DNA of 64,000 nucleotides from contig CAVOSE010000009.1 in assembly GCA_963698775.1 (NCBI GenBank), forward strand, positions 186,001 through 250,000. Direction: 5' to 3'. This DNA is from Thiohalocapsa sp963698775 (GTDB lineage Bacteria; Pseudomonadota; Gammaproteobacteria; Chromatiales; Chromatiaceae). The number at the start of each line of letters is the position of its first letter. Positions within the stretch are counted from its first letter, which is position 1. Positions 1 to 8,250 of this stretch are shown in pieces. The position numbers and the translations under genes were made by a program. The notes below the pieces were generated by a model, which ran no database searches, was not told the DNA's origin, and worked only from the letters and a program-made list of their open reading frames with translations.

Positions 1-1
1 G

Positions 2-919
2 TCGTTGCGCAACCTGGATCGCGACCTGAAGATGGTGGTCTACGGACAGGACGAGGCCATCAACGCGCTCACCGCGGCCATTCGCATGAATCGCTCCGGG
101 CTAGGCAGCGAGGAAAAGCCCATCGGTTCGTTCCTGTTCACCGGTCCGACCGGTGTCGGCAAGACCGAGGTGACGCGCCAGCTCGCGCGCATCCTGAGTA
201 TGGAGTTGATCCGCTTCGACATGTCCGAGTATATGGAGCGGCACACCGTGTCTCGCCTGATCGGTGCGCCCCCAGGCTATGTCGGTTTCGATCAGGGCGG
301 GCTGTTGACCGAGGAGATCACCAAGCACCCGCATTCGGTGCTGCTGCTCGACGAGATCGAGAAGGCCCATCCGGACGTGTTCAACCTGCTGTTGCAGGTC
401 ATGGATCACGGCTCCCTGACCGACAACAACGGCCGCAAGGCGGACTTCCGCAACGTGGTGCTGGTGATGACCACCAACGCCGGTGCCGAGGAGACCAGTC
501 GCCGCTCCATCGGATTCACCGAGCAAGACCATGCCACCGATGGTATGGAGGCGCTAAAGCGGTTCTTCTCACCGGAGTTCCGCAACCGGCTCGACGCCGT
601 GGTTCAGTTCGGCCCGCTGGCACAGGAGACCATCGCCAGTGTCGTCGAGAAGTTCGTCTTTGAGCTCGAAGCGCAGTTGGCGGAGAAGAAGGTGGCGCTG
701 ATCGTGGAGCCGGACGCGAAGCTGTGGATTGCCGAGAAGGGCTACGATCCCAAGATGGGTGCCCGCCCGATGGCCCGTGTGATCCAGAACCACATCAAGA
801 AGCCGCTCGCCAATGAGTTGCTGTTTGGCGATCTGGCCGGTGGCGGAACGGTCACGGTCAAGCTCGGCGACAACGACGAACTGACCTTTAGCTTCGATGT
901 GGAGAAGGCGACGGCATAG
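2..919 (+). CDS. clpA: ATP-dependent Clp protease ATP-binding subunit ClpA, 3' part
   Basis: This is the C-terminal 305 or so residues of the ClpA unfoldase; the reading frame runs off the left edge, so the N-domain and first AAA+ module lie outside. The second AAA+ module is complete: Walker A GPTGVGKT near nt 146-169, Walker B LLLDEIEK, and the Clp/Hsp100 signature GAPPGYVGFDQGG. The C-terminal D2-small domain follows. In known systems ClpA hexamers feed substrates to ClpP, and with ClpS they recognise N-degrons. The nearby aat and bpt genes make the Leu/Phe N-degrons that ClpS-ClpA reads. The TTG at position 5 is inside the gene and is not the start. Confidence 0.96.
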   Translation, partial: SLRNLDRDLKMVVYGQDEAINALTAAIRMNRSGLGSEEKPIGSFLFTGPTGVGKTEVTRQLARILSMELIRFDMSEYMERHTVSRLIGAPPGYVGFDQGGLLTEEITKHPHSVLLLDEIEKAHPDVFNLLLQVMDHGSLTDNNGRKADFRNVVLVMTTNAGAEETSRRSIGFTEQDHATDGMEALKRFFSPEFRNRLDAVVQFGPLAQETIASVVEKFVFELEAQLAEKKVALIVEPDAKLWIAEKGYDPKMGARPMARVIQNHIKKPLANELLFGDLAGGGTVTVKLGDNDELTFSFDVEKATA

Positions 920-1030
920 AGCGAAGCGGCGCCGTCCTGCCATGCATGCCGTACCTGCTGATGCGGGGAGGGCAGGTGGGGGTTGCTCAGGCGAGGGCCT
1001 GCCGGGGAACGCAGATCGGCGGCGGAACGG

Positions 1031-1061
1031 CTGCCGTGCCGGTGGCCGGCGACGACGGCAG
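1031..1061. terminator. GC-rich hairpin between convergent clpA and infA
   Basis: Outer arms CTGCCGT (1031-1037) and ACGGCAG (1055-1061) enclose an inner GCCGG/CCGGC stem. It sits just after the infA stop, between the two convergent genes. There is no T-tract on either side, so a terminator role is only a guess. Confidence 0.3.
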
Positions 1062-1062
1062 A

Positions 1063-1281
1063 TCAGCGAACGCGATAGGTGATGCGGCCCTTGGTCAGGT
1101 CGTAGGGGGTGAGTTCGACGGTGACCTTGTCGCCGGTGAGGATGCGAATGTAGTGCTTGCGCATCTTGCCGGAGATATGTGCGGTCACGACGTGACCGTT
1201 CTCCAACTCGACACGGAACATCGTGTTGGGTAGGGTCTCGACGACCGTACCTTCCATCTGGATTACGTCTTCTTTAGCCAT
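1063..1281 (-). CDS. infA: translation initiation factor IF-1
   Basis: A 72-residue S1/OB-fold protein of the exact family length, beginning MAKEDVIQMEGTVVETLPN and ending KGRITYRVR. IF-1 binds the 30S A site during initiation and helps IF-2 and IF-3 select the initiator tRNA. It is convergent with clpA and close to aat, a neighbourhood also known from E. coli (clpA-infA-aat). The start codon is ATG. The 380 bases upstream (1282-1661) hold no gene; a palindromic repeat lies in the middle of that gap. Confidence 0.98.
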   Translation of the reverse strand: MAKEDVIQMEGTVVETLPNTMFRVELENGHVVTAHISGKMRKHYIRILTGDKVTVELTPYDLTKGRITYRVR

Positions 1282-1477
1282 GGATGCGGTGGTTTCTCGA
1301 AAAAGAGCTCAGGTCAACAGCGGCTTGCCGGCGGCTCACGCAACGGTCGCGCCGCCGATTCAAAGCGGCCCATTGTAGCACAGCGCAGGCGGCCCGCCCG
1401 ACCGGTGAACGGTCCGTCGGCACAGAGTTGCGGCTGACCTCGTGCACAGTGACGGAAGTGTCGAGACCATTGGCGCT

Positions 1478-1541
1478 GTGAGAGCGACTCGCAGTCGCGA
1501 CTCTCCCCGTTGCGGCGGTAGCGATTGCAAATCGCTCCCAC
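1478..1541. repeat. REP-like palindromic repeat, family A copy 1
   Basis: Arms GTGAGAGCGACTCGCAGTCG and GCGATTGCAAATCGCTCCCA flank a short spacer. A second copy with the same right arm and spacing is at 19131-19203. It lies in the intergenic space between infA and bpt. Elements of this kind (GTGGGAGCG...CGCTCCCAC) are widespread in proteobacterial genomes. Confidence 0.75.
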
Positions 1542-1661
1542 GACCGCGACTGGTCCTGGCAGTTTCGCAGCGAGGGATTAGGACGTTGCTGACGTCACCG
1601 TCGCGATGGTATACGGCGCCGAGATTCTGGCTGCGGCTTGCGGCCGCCAGAAGCCATTTGC

Positions 1662-2411
1662 TTAGAGCGTGATTTCTTCACCGCGTTCGAAGCGTCGCCA
1701 ATTGCTGCCATCCCAGGCCTCGATAGGGCGAAAGTTCTCTTTGTAGCTCATCTTGCGGCTTTCGCCGATCCAGTAACCGAGGTACAGGTAAGTCAGCCCC
1801 AGATGCTGTGCCTGCTGAATCTGATTCAGCACCGCATAGGTACCGAGGGCGCGATCGGCAAAGTCGGGATCGAAGAAGGTGTAAACCGCCGACAGCCCGT
1901 CGCTGAAGACATCGGTGATCGCGACGCCGAGCAATCTGTCGTCGTGCCGCAGCTCAATGAAGCGCGTGTCGCCGCCCCAAGGCGCGAGCAGAAAGCGGGT
2001 GTAGGTGTCCGTGGATACGTCATCCGCCATGTCACCATCGCCGTGGCGCTGCACCAGATAGCGCTCATAGAGTGCATAGTGTTCCGGATCGAATTCCGCC
2101 CCCCTTACCCTGAGTTTAATATCCGCTCGATTGCGCTGGAGGTTCCGGCGCTGGGAGCGATTAGGCTGAAAATCGTCGACCGGTACGCGCACGGGGACGC
2201 ACCGCTGGCAACCGCGGCAGGCAGGTCGATAGAAGTGCTGCCCGCTACGGCGAAATCCGATCTGCTGTAACCATTGGGCGCGCTGGCCATCGATCCGTGC
2301 CAGCGGATCGACGAACAGGGTGCGTGCCTGGCGTTGGTCGATGTAGGAGCAGTCGTGCTCGCCGGTCAGGTAGAGCTGAAGATCACCGCGGACCAGGTTG
2401 TCACGACGCAT
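1662..2411 (-). CDS. bpt: aspartate/glutamate leucyltransferase (Ate1/Bpt family)
   Basis: A 249-residue arginyl-tRNA-protein-transferase-type enzyme. Bacterial members (Bpt) move Leu from Leu-tRNA onto N-terminal Asp or Glu, creating an N-degron for ClpS-ClpAP. Family features seen are the N-terminal EHDCSYIDQRQA stretch, the cysteine cluster CRGCQRCVPVRVPV, and the C-terminal LGYWIGESRKMSYKENFRP motif. The length is normal for the family. The ATG overlaps the end of aat by 11 bases, so the two are co-transcribed from upstream. Substrate assignment (Leu on acidic residues) comes from the family. Confidence 0.93.
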   Translation of the reverse strand: MRRDNLVRGDLQLYLTGEHDCSYIDQRQARTLFVDPLARIDGQRAQWLQQIGFRRSGQHFYRPACRGCQRCVPVRVPVDDFQPNRSQRRNLQRNRADIKLRVRGAEFDPEHYALYERYLVQRHGDGDMADDVSTDTYTRFLLAPWGGDTRFIELRHDDRLLGVAITDVFSDGLSAVYTFFDPDFADRALGTYAVLNQIQQAQHLGLTYLYLGYWIGESRKMSYKENFRPIEAWDGSNWRRFERGEEITL

Positions 2412-3180
2412 GCCCGGCTCCGTTAACCTGTGTGGATGCAGGCATCGGTACCGCGGAGACGCTCGTGGCAGGCTGTGGCGGGCTGATGCGGCCGTCGTCC
2501 CAGCTGCCGCTCGGCGAGGCCTGATCCCGCAGCTGCTCCAGATGCTGGATGAAGGCGGCCCGCGGCATCTGGCGTGCGCCCATTCGCAATAGGTGGCCGG
2601 TCAGCACTTGGCAATCGATCAGACCAAAGCCCCAGTCGCTGAGCCGCTGGCACAGATGAACCAGCGCAACCTTGGAGGCGTTGTCGACGCGCGTGAACAT
2701 CGACTCGCCAAAGAAGACCCCGCCGATGGCGACACCATAGAGCCCCCCGGCCAGCGTGCCCTCGCACCACACCTCCACCGAATGGGCGATCCCACGCACA
2801 TGCAGCGCCCGATAGGCGCTGATCATGTCCGGTACCAGCCAGGTGTCGCCGTCCAAATCGCGGGGCAGTGCGCAGGCATTGATCACGGCGGGGAAATCTC
2901 GGTCCATCGTGACGCTGAATAGCCCCTTGCGTAGCACCTTACGCAGGCTGCGGGAGATACGGATCTCGCTCGGCACCAGCACGGTGCGCGGGTCCGGCGA
3001 CCACCAGAGAATGGGATCGCCATGGCCGTACCAGGGGAAGATGCCTTGTCGATAGGCGGCGACTAGGCGCTTGATGCCGAGATCGCCACCAACGGCGAGC
3101 AGGCCGTCCGGCTCCCTCAGGGCCTCGCTCACATCCGGGAAGGCCGCGCTCGGATCGTTCGGCGCCAGCAGGTAGGGCAT
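2401..3180 (-). CDS. aat: leucyl/phenylalanyl-tRNA--protein transferase
   Basis: Aat attaches Leu or Phe to N-terminal Lys or Arg, marking proteins for ClpS-ClpAP. The 259-residue protein starts MPYLLAPNDPSAAFPDVSEA. It shows the family segments DGLLAVGGDL, RQGIFPWYGHGDPILWWSPDPR and GGLYGVAIGGVFFGESMFTR, followed by LIDCQVLTGHL. An in-frame extension upstream to 3447 is only open reading frame: it runs antisense through the neighbouring N-acyltransferase gene and has no Aat homology. With bpt and clpA this gives both transferase branches of the bacterial N-end rule side by side. Confidence 0.95.
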   Translation of the reverse strand: MPYLLAPNDPSAAFPDVSEALREPDGLLAVGGDLGIKRLVAAYRQGIFPWYGHGDPILWWSPDPRTVLVPSEIRISRSLRKVLRKGLFSVTMDRDFPAVINACALPRDLDGDTWLVPDMISAYRALHVRGIAHSVEVWCEGTLAGGLYGVAIGGVFFGESMFTRVDNASKVALVHLCQRLSDWGFGLIDCQVLTGHLLRMGARQMPRAAFIQHLEQLRDQASPSGSWDDGRISPPQPATSVSAVPMPASTQVNGAGHAS

Positions 3181-3197
3181 GGTGTCGGCTGGGCGGA

Positions 3198-4350
3198 TCA
3201 AGCTGGCTCCGGGGGCGTCTTGTAGGGGCTGTGTTGCTGCATTTCCGCAATATAGTCTTCCATGCCATCGATCTCGTGCTGTAGGAAGTTGCCGATGGGG
3301 CGCCGAAAGGCATCGTCGGCGATCCAGTGTCCGGACCAGGTCCGCGTCGGCAGAAAGCCCCGCGCGACCTTGTGTTCCCCCTGCGCACCGGGCTCGAATC
3401 GGTCCAAGCCCTGTTCGATGCAATGGTCGAGGCCCTGATAGTAGCAAGCCTCGAAGTGCAGGCTATGGAACTCCTTGGAGCAACCCCAGTGGCGCCCATA
3501 AAGACTGTGCGATCCCATCAGACAGAATGCCGCCGCGACGATTTCACCATCGTGTTCGGCCAGCACCAGCAGCAGTTGTTCGCCCATGGTGCGGCCGATC
3601 TCGCGGAAGAAGGGCAGGGTCAGCGTGGGAATGCCGCCGCGTTTGTCGAAGGTATCCTCGTACAGGCGGTGGAAGGTGGTCCACTCGTCGTCCGTGACGG
3701 CATCGCCCCGCACCCGCCGCAAGCTGACGCCGGCCTCTACCACACGGCGCCGCTCGCGCTTGATCTTTTTGCGTTTCTCGGCGGAGAAGGTCGCCAGTAG
3801 GTCATCGAAGCTGTTGTAGTTATGGTTGCGCCAATGGAACTGACAGCCCAGGCGCGGCATCAGTCCGGACATTGCGCAACGACTCGGTCTCATCGTCCGT
3901 CGTGAACAGCCAGTGCACGCCGGACAGGTCGAGTTCCTCGGCCACCTGCACCGAGCCCTGCACCAGCGCGGCGGCATACTCGGCGCGTCGGGGCGAATCC
4001 CCGCAGAGGATGCGCCGGCCGGTCGCCGGCGTATAAGGGGAGGCAATGACCAGCTTCGGGTAGTAACGACGCCCGGCCCGCTGATAGGCATCCGCCCAGG
4101 CCCAGTCGAAGACAAACTCGCCGTAGGAATTGAACTTTAGATAGCAGGGCGCGACCGCCAACAGTCGATCTTGCTCATCGCGCAGCGCTAGGTGGCGCGG
4201 AATCCAGCCGAAGCGCTCGCCGACGCAGCCATGGTGTTCCAACGCGGCCAGGAATTCGTGCCGCATAAAGGGCAGGTCGGTCCCGGCGAGCGCGTTCCAG
4301 GCATTGGCCGGAAGCTCGTCGATGGTGGCGTGGGTGGAGAGCTTGTACAT
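3198..4350 (-). CDS. peptidogalycan-type N-acyltransferase (DUF482/COG3146), frameshifted
   Basis: Two overlapping minus-strand frames together make one GNAT/FemAB-like protein of the DUF482 family. The 5' part starts at 4350 (MYKLSTHATIDELPANAW), running through RHEFLAALEHHGCVG and PCYLKFNSYGEFVFDWAWAD to TDDETESLRN. The 3' part continues SGLMPRLGCQFHWRNHNY, FSAEKRKKIKRERRRV, and ends near 3198. Removing one base at about 3873 joins them exactly in the family pattern ESLRxSGLMPRLG. The function is not established experimentally; the fold predicts acyl transfer. Either an indel error or a recent pseudogene is possible. It lies upstream of aat, in the same direction. Confidence 0.8.
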
Positions 4351-4417
4351 AGGGATCTGGCCGGCCGTTGGCTTTTGACCTGACCAAGGGTGGGGGCGAC
4401 GCTCACCGGGGCAAAGG

Positions 4418-4705
4418 TCAGAACGGCCAGAATCGCACCAGATACCAGATAAAGGCCGCGGCGAAACCGAGTGCGGCAATGGCCGTCGCAATCCGCACTG
4501 GCTCGAACCGCCCCTGCAGCAGCGGTGCGATGGCAAGCCCGGCGGCCACGGCGTTCGCGATGGTTCCGAACTCGCTGATGGCGAGCAGGGTCAAGAGCGG
4601 TAGGCGGACTGTGCCGTCCGGCCCCGGTTGGGCACCGAACACCAGTGCCGCCAGCAACGGCACCGACAGAGCCAAGGCAATGAGCGGATAGTTGTTCCTA
4701 TTCAT
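4418..4705 (-). CDS. small three-helix membrane protein, unknown
   Basis: A 95-residue hydrophobic protein with three likely membrane helices, at about residues 7-25, 37-62 and 71-92, and short loops. The start is ATG (MNRNNYPLIALALS). I recognise no family. It lies between the N-acyltransferase and trxB, all on the minus strand. Codon use fits a real gene and there is no competing frame, but function cannot be inferred. Confidence 0.6.
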   Translation of the reverse strand: MNRNNYPLIALALSVPLLAALVFGAQPGPDGTVRLPLLTLLAISEFGTIANAVAAGLAIAPLLQGRFEPVRIATAIAALGFAAAFIWYLVRFWPF

Positions 4706-4757
4706 GCGCTAGACGGCGCCGCGGGCGCTCCGATTGCGGTCGGCGTGGTCGGTGATT

Positions 4758-5726
4758 TCACGCCTTGTCCGACAGGGCGAGGGCATCGAGATACTTCTCG
4801 GCGTCGAGGGCGGCCATGCAGCCGGTGCCGGCGGAGGTGATGGCCTGGCGATAGACGTGGTCCATGACGTCGCCGGCCGCGAACACGCCGGGGACGGAGG
4901 TGGCCGTCGCATTGCCGTCGCTGCCGCTATGGACCTTGATGTAACCGCCCGCCATGTCGAGCTGGCCGTCGAAGATGGCCGTGTTGGGTTTGTGGCCGAT
5001 GGCGATGAAGACGCCCTGCAGGTCGATGTCTTCGGTGGTGCCGTCCTTGACGTTTTTGATGCGCATGCCGGTGACGCCGGTGTTGTCGCCGAGCACCTCA
5101 TCGAGCACATGATTCCAGGCCAGGCGTACGTTGCCGTTCTCGGCCTTGTCGAACAACTGCTGCTGCAGGATCTTTTCGGCCCGCAGCGCATCGCGGCGAT
5201 GCACCAGCGTGACCTCGGCGGCGATGTTGGACAGGTACAGCGCCTCCTCGACCGCGGTATTGCCGCCGCCGATGACGGCGACCTTCTGGTTGCGATAGAA
5301 AAAGCCGTCACAGGTGGCGCAGGCGGAAACGCCGCGCCCCTTGAACTTCTCTTCCGATTCCATACCGAGGTACATGGCGCTGGCGCCGGTGGCGATGATC
5401 AAGGCGTCGCAGGTGTAGACCGCGCTATCGCCCGTGAGCTCGAACGGTCGCTTGGCCAGGTCCACCTTGTTGATGTGATCGAATACCATCTCGGTCTCGA
5501 AGCGTTCTGCGTGCTTGCGCATGCGCTCCATCAGATCGGGCCCCAGCACGCCATCCGGGTCGCCGGGCCAGTTGTCGACGTCGGTGGTGGTCATCAGCTG
5601 GCCACCTTGCTCCAAGCCGGTGACCAGCACCGGACTCAGGTTGGCGCGGGCGCCGTAGACCGCGGCGGCATAGCCCGCCGGGCCCGAGCCCAGGATCAGC
5701 AGCCGGCAGTGTTTGGTTTCGCTCAT
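4758..5726 (-). CDS. trxB: thioredoxin-disulfide reductase
   Basis: A 322-residue NADPH-dependent flavoenzyme that reduces thioredoxin in the cytoplasm. Visible features are the FAD-binding GSGPAGYAAAVYGARA (about residues 13-28), the redox-active CATC at Cys136 and Cys139 (followed by DGFFYRN), the NADPH motif GGGNTAVEEA (153-162), and the C-terminal FAD motif GVFAAGDVMD. The ATG at 5726 is preceded by a GGAGA ribosome site. The open frame further upstream to 5894 lacks homology. Length and motifs match the low-molecular-weight bacterial type. Confidence 0.97.
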   Translation of the reverse strand: MSETKHCRLLILGSGPAGYAAAVYGARANLSPVLVTGLEQGGQLMTTTDVDNWPGDPDGVLGPDLMERMRKHAERFETEMVFDHINKVDLAKRPFELTGDSAVYTCDALIIATGASAMYLGMESEEKFKGRGVSACATCDGFFYRNQKVAVIGGGNTAVEEALYLSNIAAEVTLVHRRDALRAEKILQQQLFDKAENGNVRLAWNHVLDEVLGDNTGVTGMRIKNVKDGTTEDIDLQGVFIAIGHKPNTAIFDGQLDMAGGYIKVHSGSDGNATATSVPGVFAAGDVMDHVYRQAITSAGTGCMAALDAEKYLDALALSDKA

Positions 5727-6168
5727 GTCATTCTCCGGGAAGTGTTTCGCATTGGGCCGCTGCAGATGCCGCGGCGCCCTGGATCGAGTGCAGACTGACG
5801 GCGCCGTGGGCGTCAGCGGTGCGCAATTGGCCGGAATGTTACGTGTAGCACCTGCTGGGGTAAAGCAACGGCCGGCGGCAAGATGGCGGGCCATCGGTTA
5901 TCCTCGCCGCCCATGGCCCATGCTGGCTCGGCGCCACGCGGTGATCACCACTTACTTCCGCCGCTGGTTGTCGTCGTCGAAGCTGCCAGCAGGGGTCGGA
6001 GCCTCTCGCACCTCGTGACGTTGCGAGCTGAGTGTGATCGGTATTTCGTCGTGCGTGAGCGTATTGCATCGCCTCTCCGCGTTTTGACAACGACAACGAT
6101 TTCGCCGTCGCGCCAGTGAGAACGCGGTGGGATCCCAACCAGGCATAGACTGAGCCAATAAACTAAAC
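5727..6168. other. intergenic region with no recognised feature
   Basis: These 442 bases lie between the divergent trxB and SGNH-hydrolase genes. Short open frames are present on both strands, but none shows protein-like composition, a ribosome site or homology I recognise. The promoters of both flanking genes must be in here; no convincing -35/-10 pair was identified. Confidence 0.5.
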
Positions 6169-7377
6169 ATGCGTAGCCTGGTGCTGACCTTGGGCGCGGT
6201 CATGTTCGCGTTGTTGCTGGCCGAGGGCCTATTGAGGCTGATCGGGCAGTCCTACTACTGGGCGGTTGCCAAACAGCCCGATCCGCAACTGGGCTGGCGC
6301 CCGGCGCCTGGGGTGTCCGCTTGGCAGCGTTTCGAGGGCGAGGCGCTGGTCGAAACCAGTACGCTCGGCTTCCGCGATGTCGAGCATACACCGAATCGCG
6401 TAAGGCACCAGGCGGGTGGCGGGGTACGTGTCGTCGTGCTCGGGGATTCCTTCACTGAAGCAGTGCAGGTGCCGTTGGAGCAGACCTGGTGGCGCATCAT
6501 GCAGCATAGTCTGAACGCCCAGGGTTGTGGCGAGGGATACTGGGCCGGCAGCCCGGCGGGACAAGGTTTCGAAGTCCTCAACTTTGCCGTCAGCGGCTAC
6601 AGTACCGCGCAGGCGTTGCTGGCATGGCGCCACGTCGCGTCGCGTTTCGCGCCTGACGCGGTGATTCTGGCGTTTTTCCTCGGCAATGATCTGGTCGAGA
6701 ACGCCAAGGCCTTGGACGCTGAACCGCTGCGGCCCTATTTGGCGCCCCACGGAAGGGATCTGGTGCTCGACGACGGGTTCCTGGCATCCGATGAGTATCG
6801 GTTCAAGACCTCGGCGTTCGGGCGAATCATCGACCGACTCGTGGTGCATTCTCGGCTCGCGCAGACGCTGGTCCAGGTTCGGCACGCGGTCAGCCTCCAT
6901 AGGCGGATCGACGGCGACGAGCCAGGGCGGCGTTCATTGGAGCCAGGGGTCGACGATGCCCTCTACCGCGAGCCTGCCGATGATGCCTGGCAGGGGGCTT
7001 GGTCCGCGACGGAATCAATGCTGGCGGCCTTTGCCCGTGAGGTCAGGCAATCCGGCGCGCAGCCGTTGTTGATGCTCGCGGGGACGGGTGCGCAGGTCCA
7101 TCCGAATCCACGGGTACCCGCCGCTGTTGCCGCCGGTATTGGTGTCGAGGACCTCGGCTATCCGGTGCGACGCTTGTTGCAAACCGCCGATGCGCAACAA
7201 CTGCCGGTGGTGAATCTCCCCGAACTCATGGCCAAGGAGGCCGAGCAGCGCCAAGACCCCTTGCACGGTTTCGACAACAGCATCATTGGCTTCGGCCACT
7301 GGAATGCGGCCGGGCATCGCGTGGCTGGACGAGCCGCGACCGATGCCCTGTGCGCCCTGCTTGGCGGTGGATCTTGA
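6169..7377 (+). CDS. SGNH/GDSL-family hydrolase-like protein, membrane-anchored
   Basis: A 402-residue protein with an N-terminal hydrophobic segment (about residues 3-20) that anchors or exports it, followed by an SGNH fold. The nucleophile block reads VVVLGDSFTEAVQVPL, the block III equivalent is FFLGNDLVEN, and the C-terminal histidine block is FGHWNAAGHRV. Proteins of this kind include O-acetyl esterases or transferases acting on polysaccharides; the substrate cannot be read from sequence. The ATG at 6169 is the first in frame. It precedes an unknown membrane protein and ftsK on the same strand. Confidence 0.8.
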   Translation: MRSLVLTLGAVMFALLLAEGLLRLIGQSYYWAVAKQPDPQLGWRPAPGVSAWQRFEGEALVETSTLGFRDVEHTPNRVRHQAGGGVRVVVLGDSFTEAVQVPLEQTWWRIMQHSLNAQGCGEGYWAGSPAGQGFEVLNFAVSGYSTAQALLAWRHVASRFAPDAVILAFFLGNDLVENAKALDAEPLRPYLAPHGRDLVLDDGFLASDEYRFKTSAFGRIIDRLVVHSRLAQTLVQVRHAVSLHRRIDGDEPGRRSLEPGVDDALYREPADDAWQGAWSATESMLAAFAREVRQSGAQPLLMLAGTGAQVHPNPRVPAAVAAGIGVEDLGYPVRRLLQTADAQQLPVVNLPELMAKEAEQRQDPLHGFDNSIIGFGHWNAAGHRVAGRAATDALCALLGGGS

Positions 7378-7593
7378 CGGAGCAGTGTTCGCGCGAAGGA
7401 TCAGTCTGCCGGGAAGCGATACACTGTTGGCGGTGAGGAGCCGGAAGAGCGAGGGCCGTTACTTCTGCCGTTGGGGCGGTTCACCTGATGGTGCACCCGA
7501 AAGCACGCCGAGTACCTGGTTCGACGTTCAGCGGATGCATGATAGCCGACGGGATGGCGGACATCGCGACCGCGGCCGCAGCCCAACATCGCG

Positions 7594-8148
7594 ATGATGG
7601 TTGGCACAGTGGCTTTGACGGTTCGCGAATGGGCGCTGCTGCTGTTGGACGTCTTCTTGCTCTCGCTGCTGATGCCGCGCATGCCGGCGCTGCTTCACGG
7701 CAGTGTCAAGCGGACCTATCTCTATGCGATTTCGCGACGTTGGGCCGTCTGGTTCAGCACGTTACTGCTGTGGGGCGAATCGTTGTTGACGCTGTTCATG
7801 GCTCACAACGACGACTATCGCGAGCTCTCTTGGGACGATGCGGTTGGTTACAGCACCGGCGCGTCGCCGGATACGCATGGCGTGGCCGCGATGATGCTGC
7901 GGATCAATGCCGGGGCCGAAGGGTTGGCATCTTGGAGCGTTCAACAGTTGCTTTACGGACCCGGCGGCGACCTGGCGCAAACGCTGGTCGCGGTCATGAC
8001 GCTGGTATCCGTCCTGTTGATGTGGTTCCTGCTGGCTTGGGCCTATAGTCGTGCGCTGGTCGGCGCCCTGGCCCGCGTCATGGAAATCTGGCGGCCGCGC
8101 CAATCTCCGCACGAAGCTGAGAGCTCGTTCGAGCGCTGGTGGGTATAG
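7594..8148 (+). CDS. unknown membrane protein upstream of ftsK
   Basis: A 184-residue protein with about four hydrophobic segments: residues 10-30, a weaker one around 48-66, and one or two between about 125 and 155. An Asp-rich loop (AHNDDYRELSWDDAVGY) precedes the last segments. The C-terminus is charged and ends in FERWWV. I recognise no family. Two ATGs (7594 and 7597) are possible starts and no clear ribosome site separates them. The 216 bases before it show no feature. Confidence 0.6.
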   Translation: MMVGTVALTVREWALLLLDVFLLSLLMPRMPALLHGSVKRTYLYAISRRWAVWFSTLLLWGESLLTLFMAHNDDYRELSWDDAVGYSTGASPDTHGVAAMMLRINAGAEGLASWSVQQLLYGPGGDLAQTLVAVMTLVSVLLMWFLLAWAYSRALVGALARVMEIWRPRQSPHEAESSFERWWV

Positions 8149-8250
8149 TCGCCGCGCGGGTTTTCGCCGGTGGGCCTGGCATGGAAGGAGAAAGCACACG
8201 AGAATTTTGCGATAAGGATATAATAATCTGACTTATTCGGAGGATCCATC

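Noticed and set aside
3198..3447. An extended N-terminus for aat
   Set aside because: The extra residues are antisense or frame-shifted readings of the N-acyltransferase gene; Aat homology begins at MPYLLAPND.
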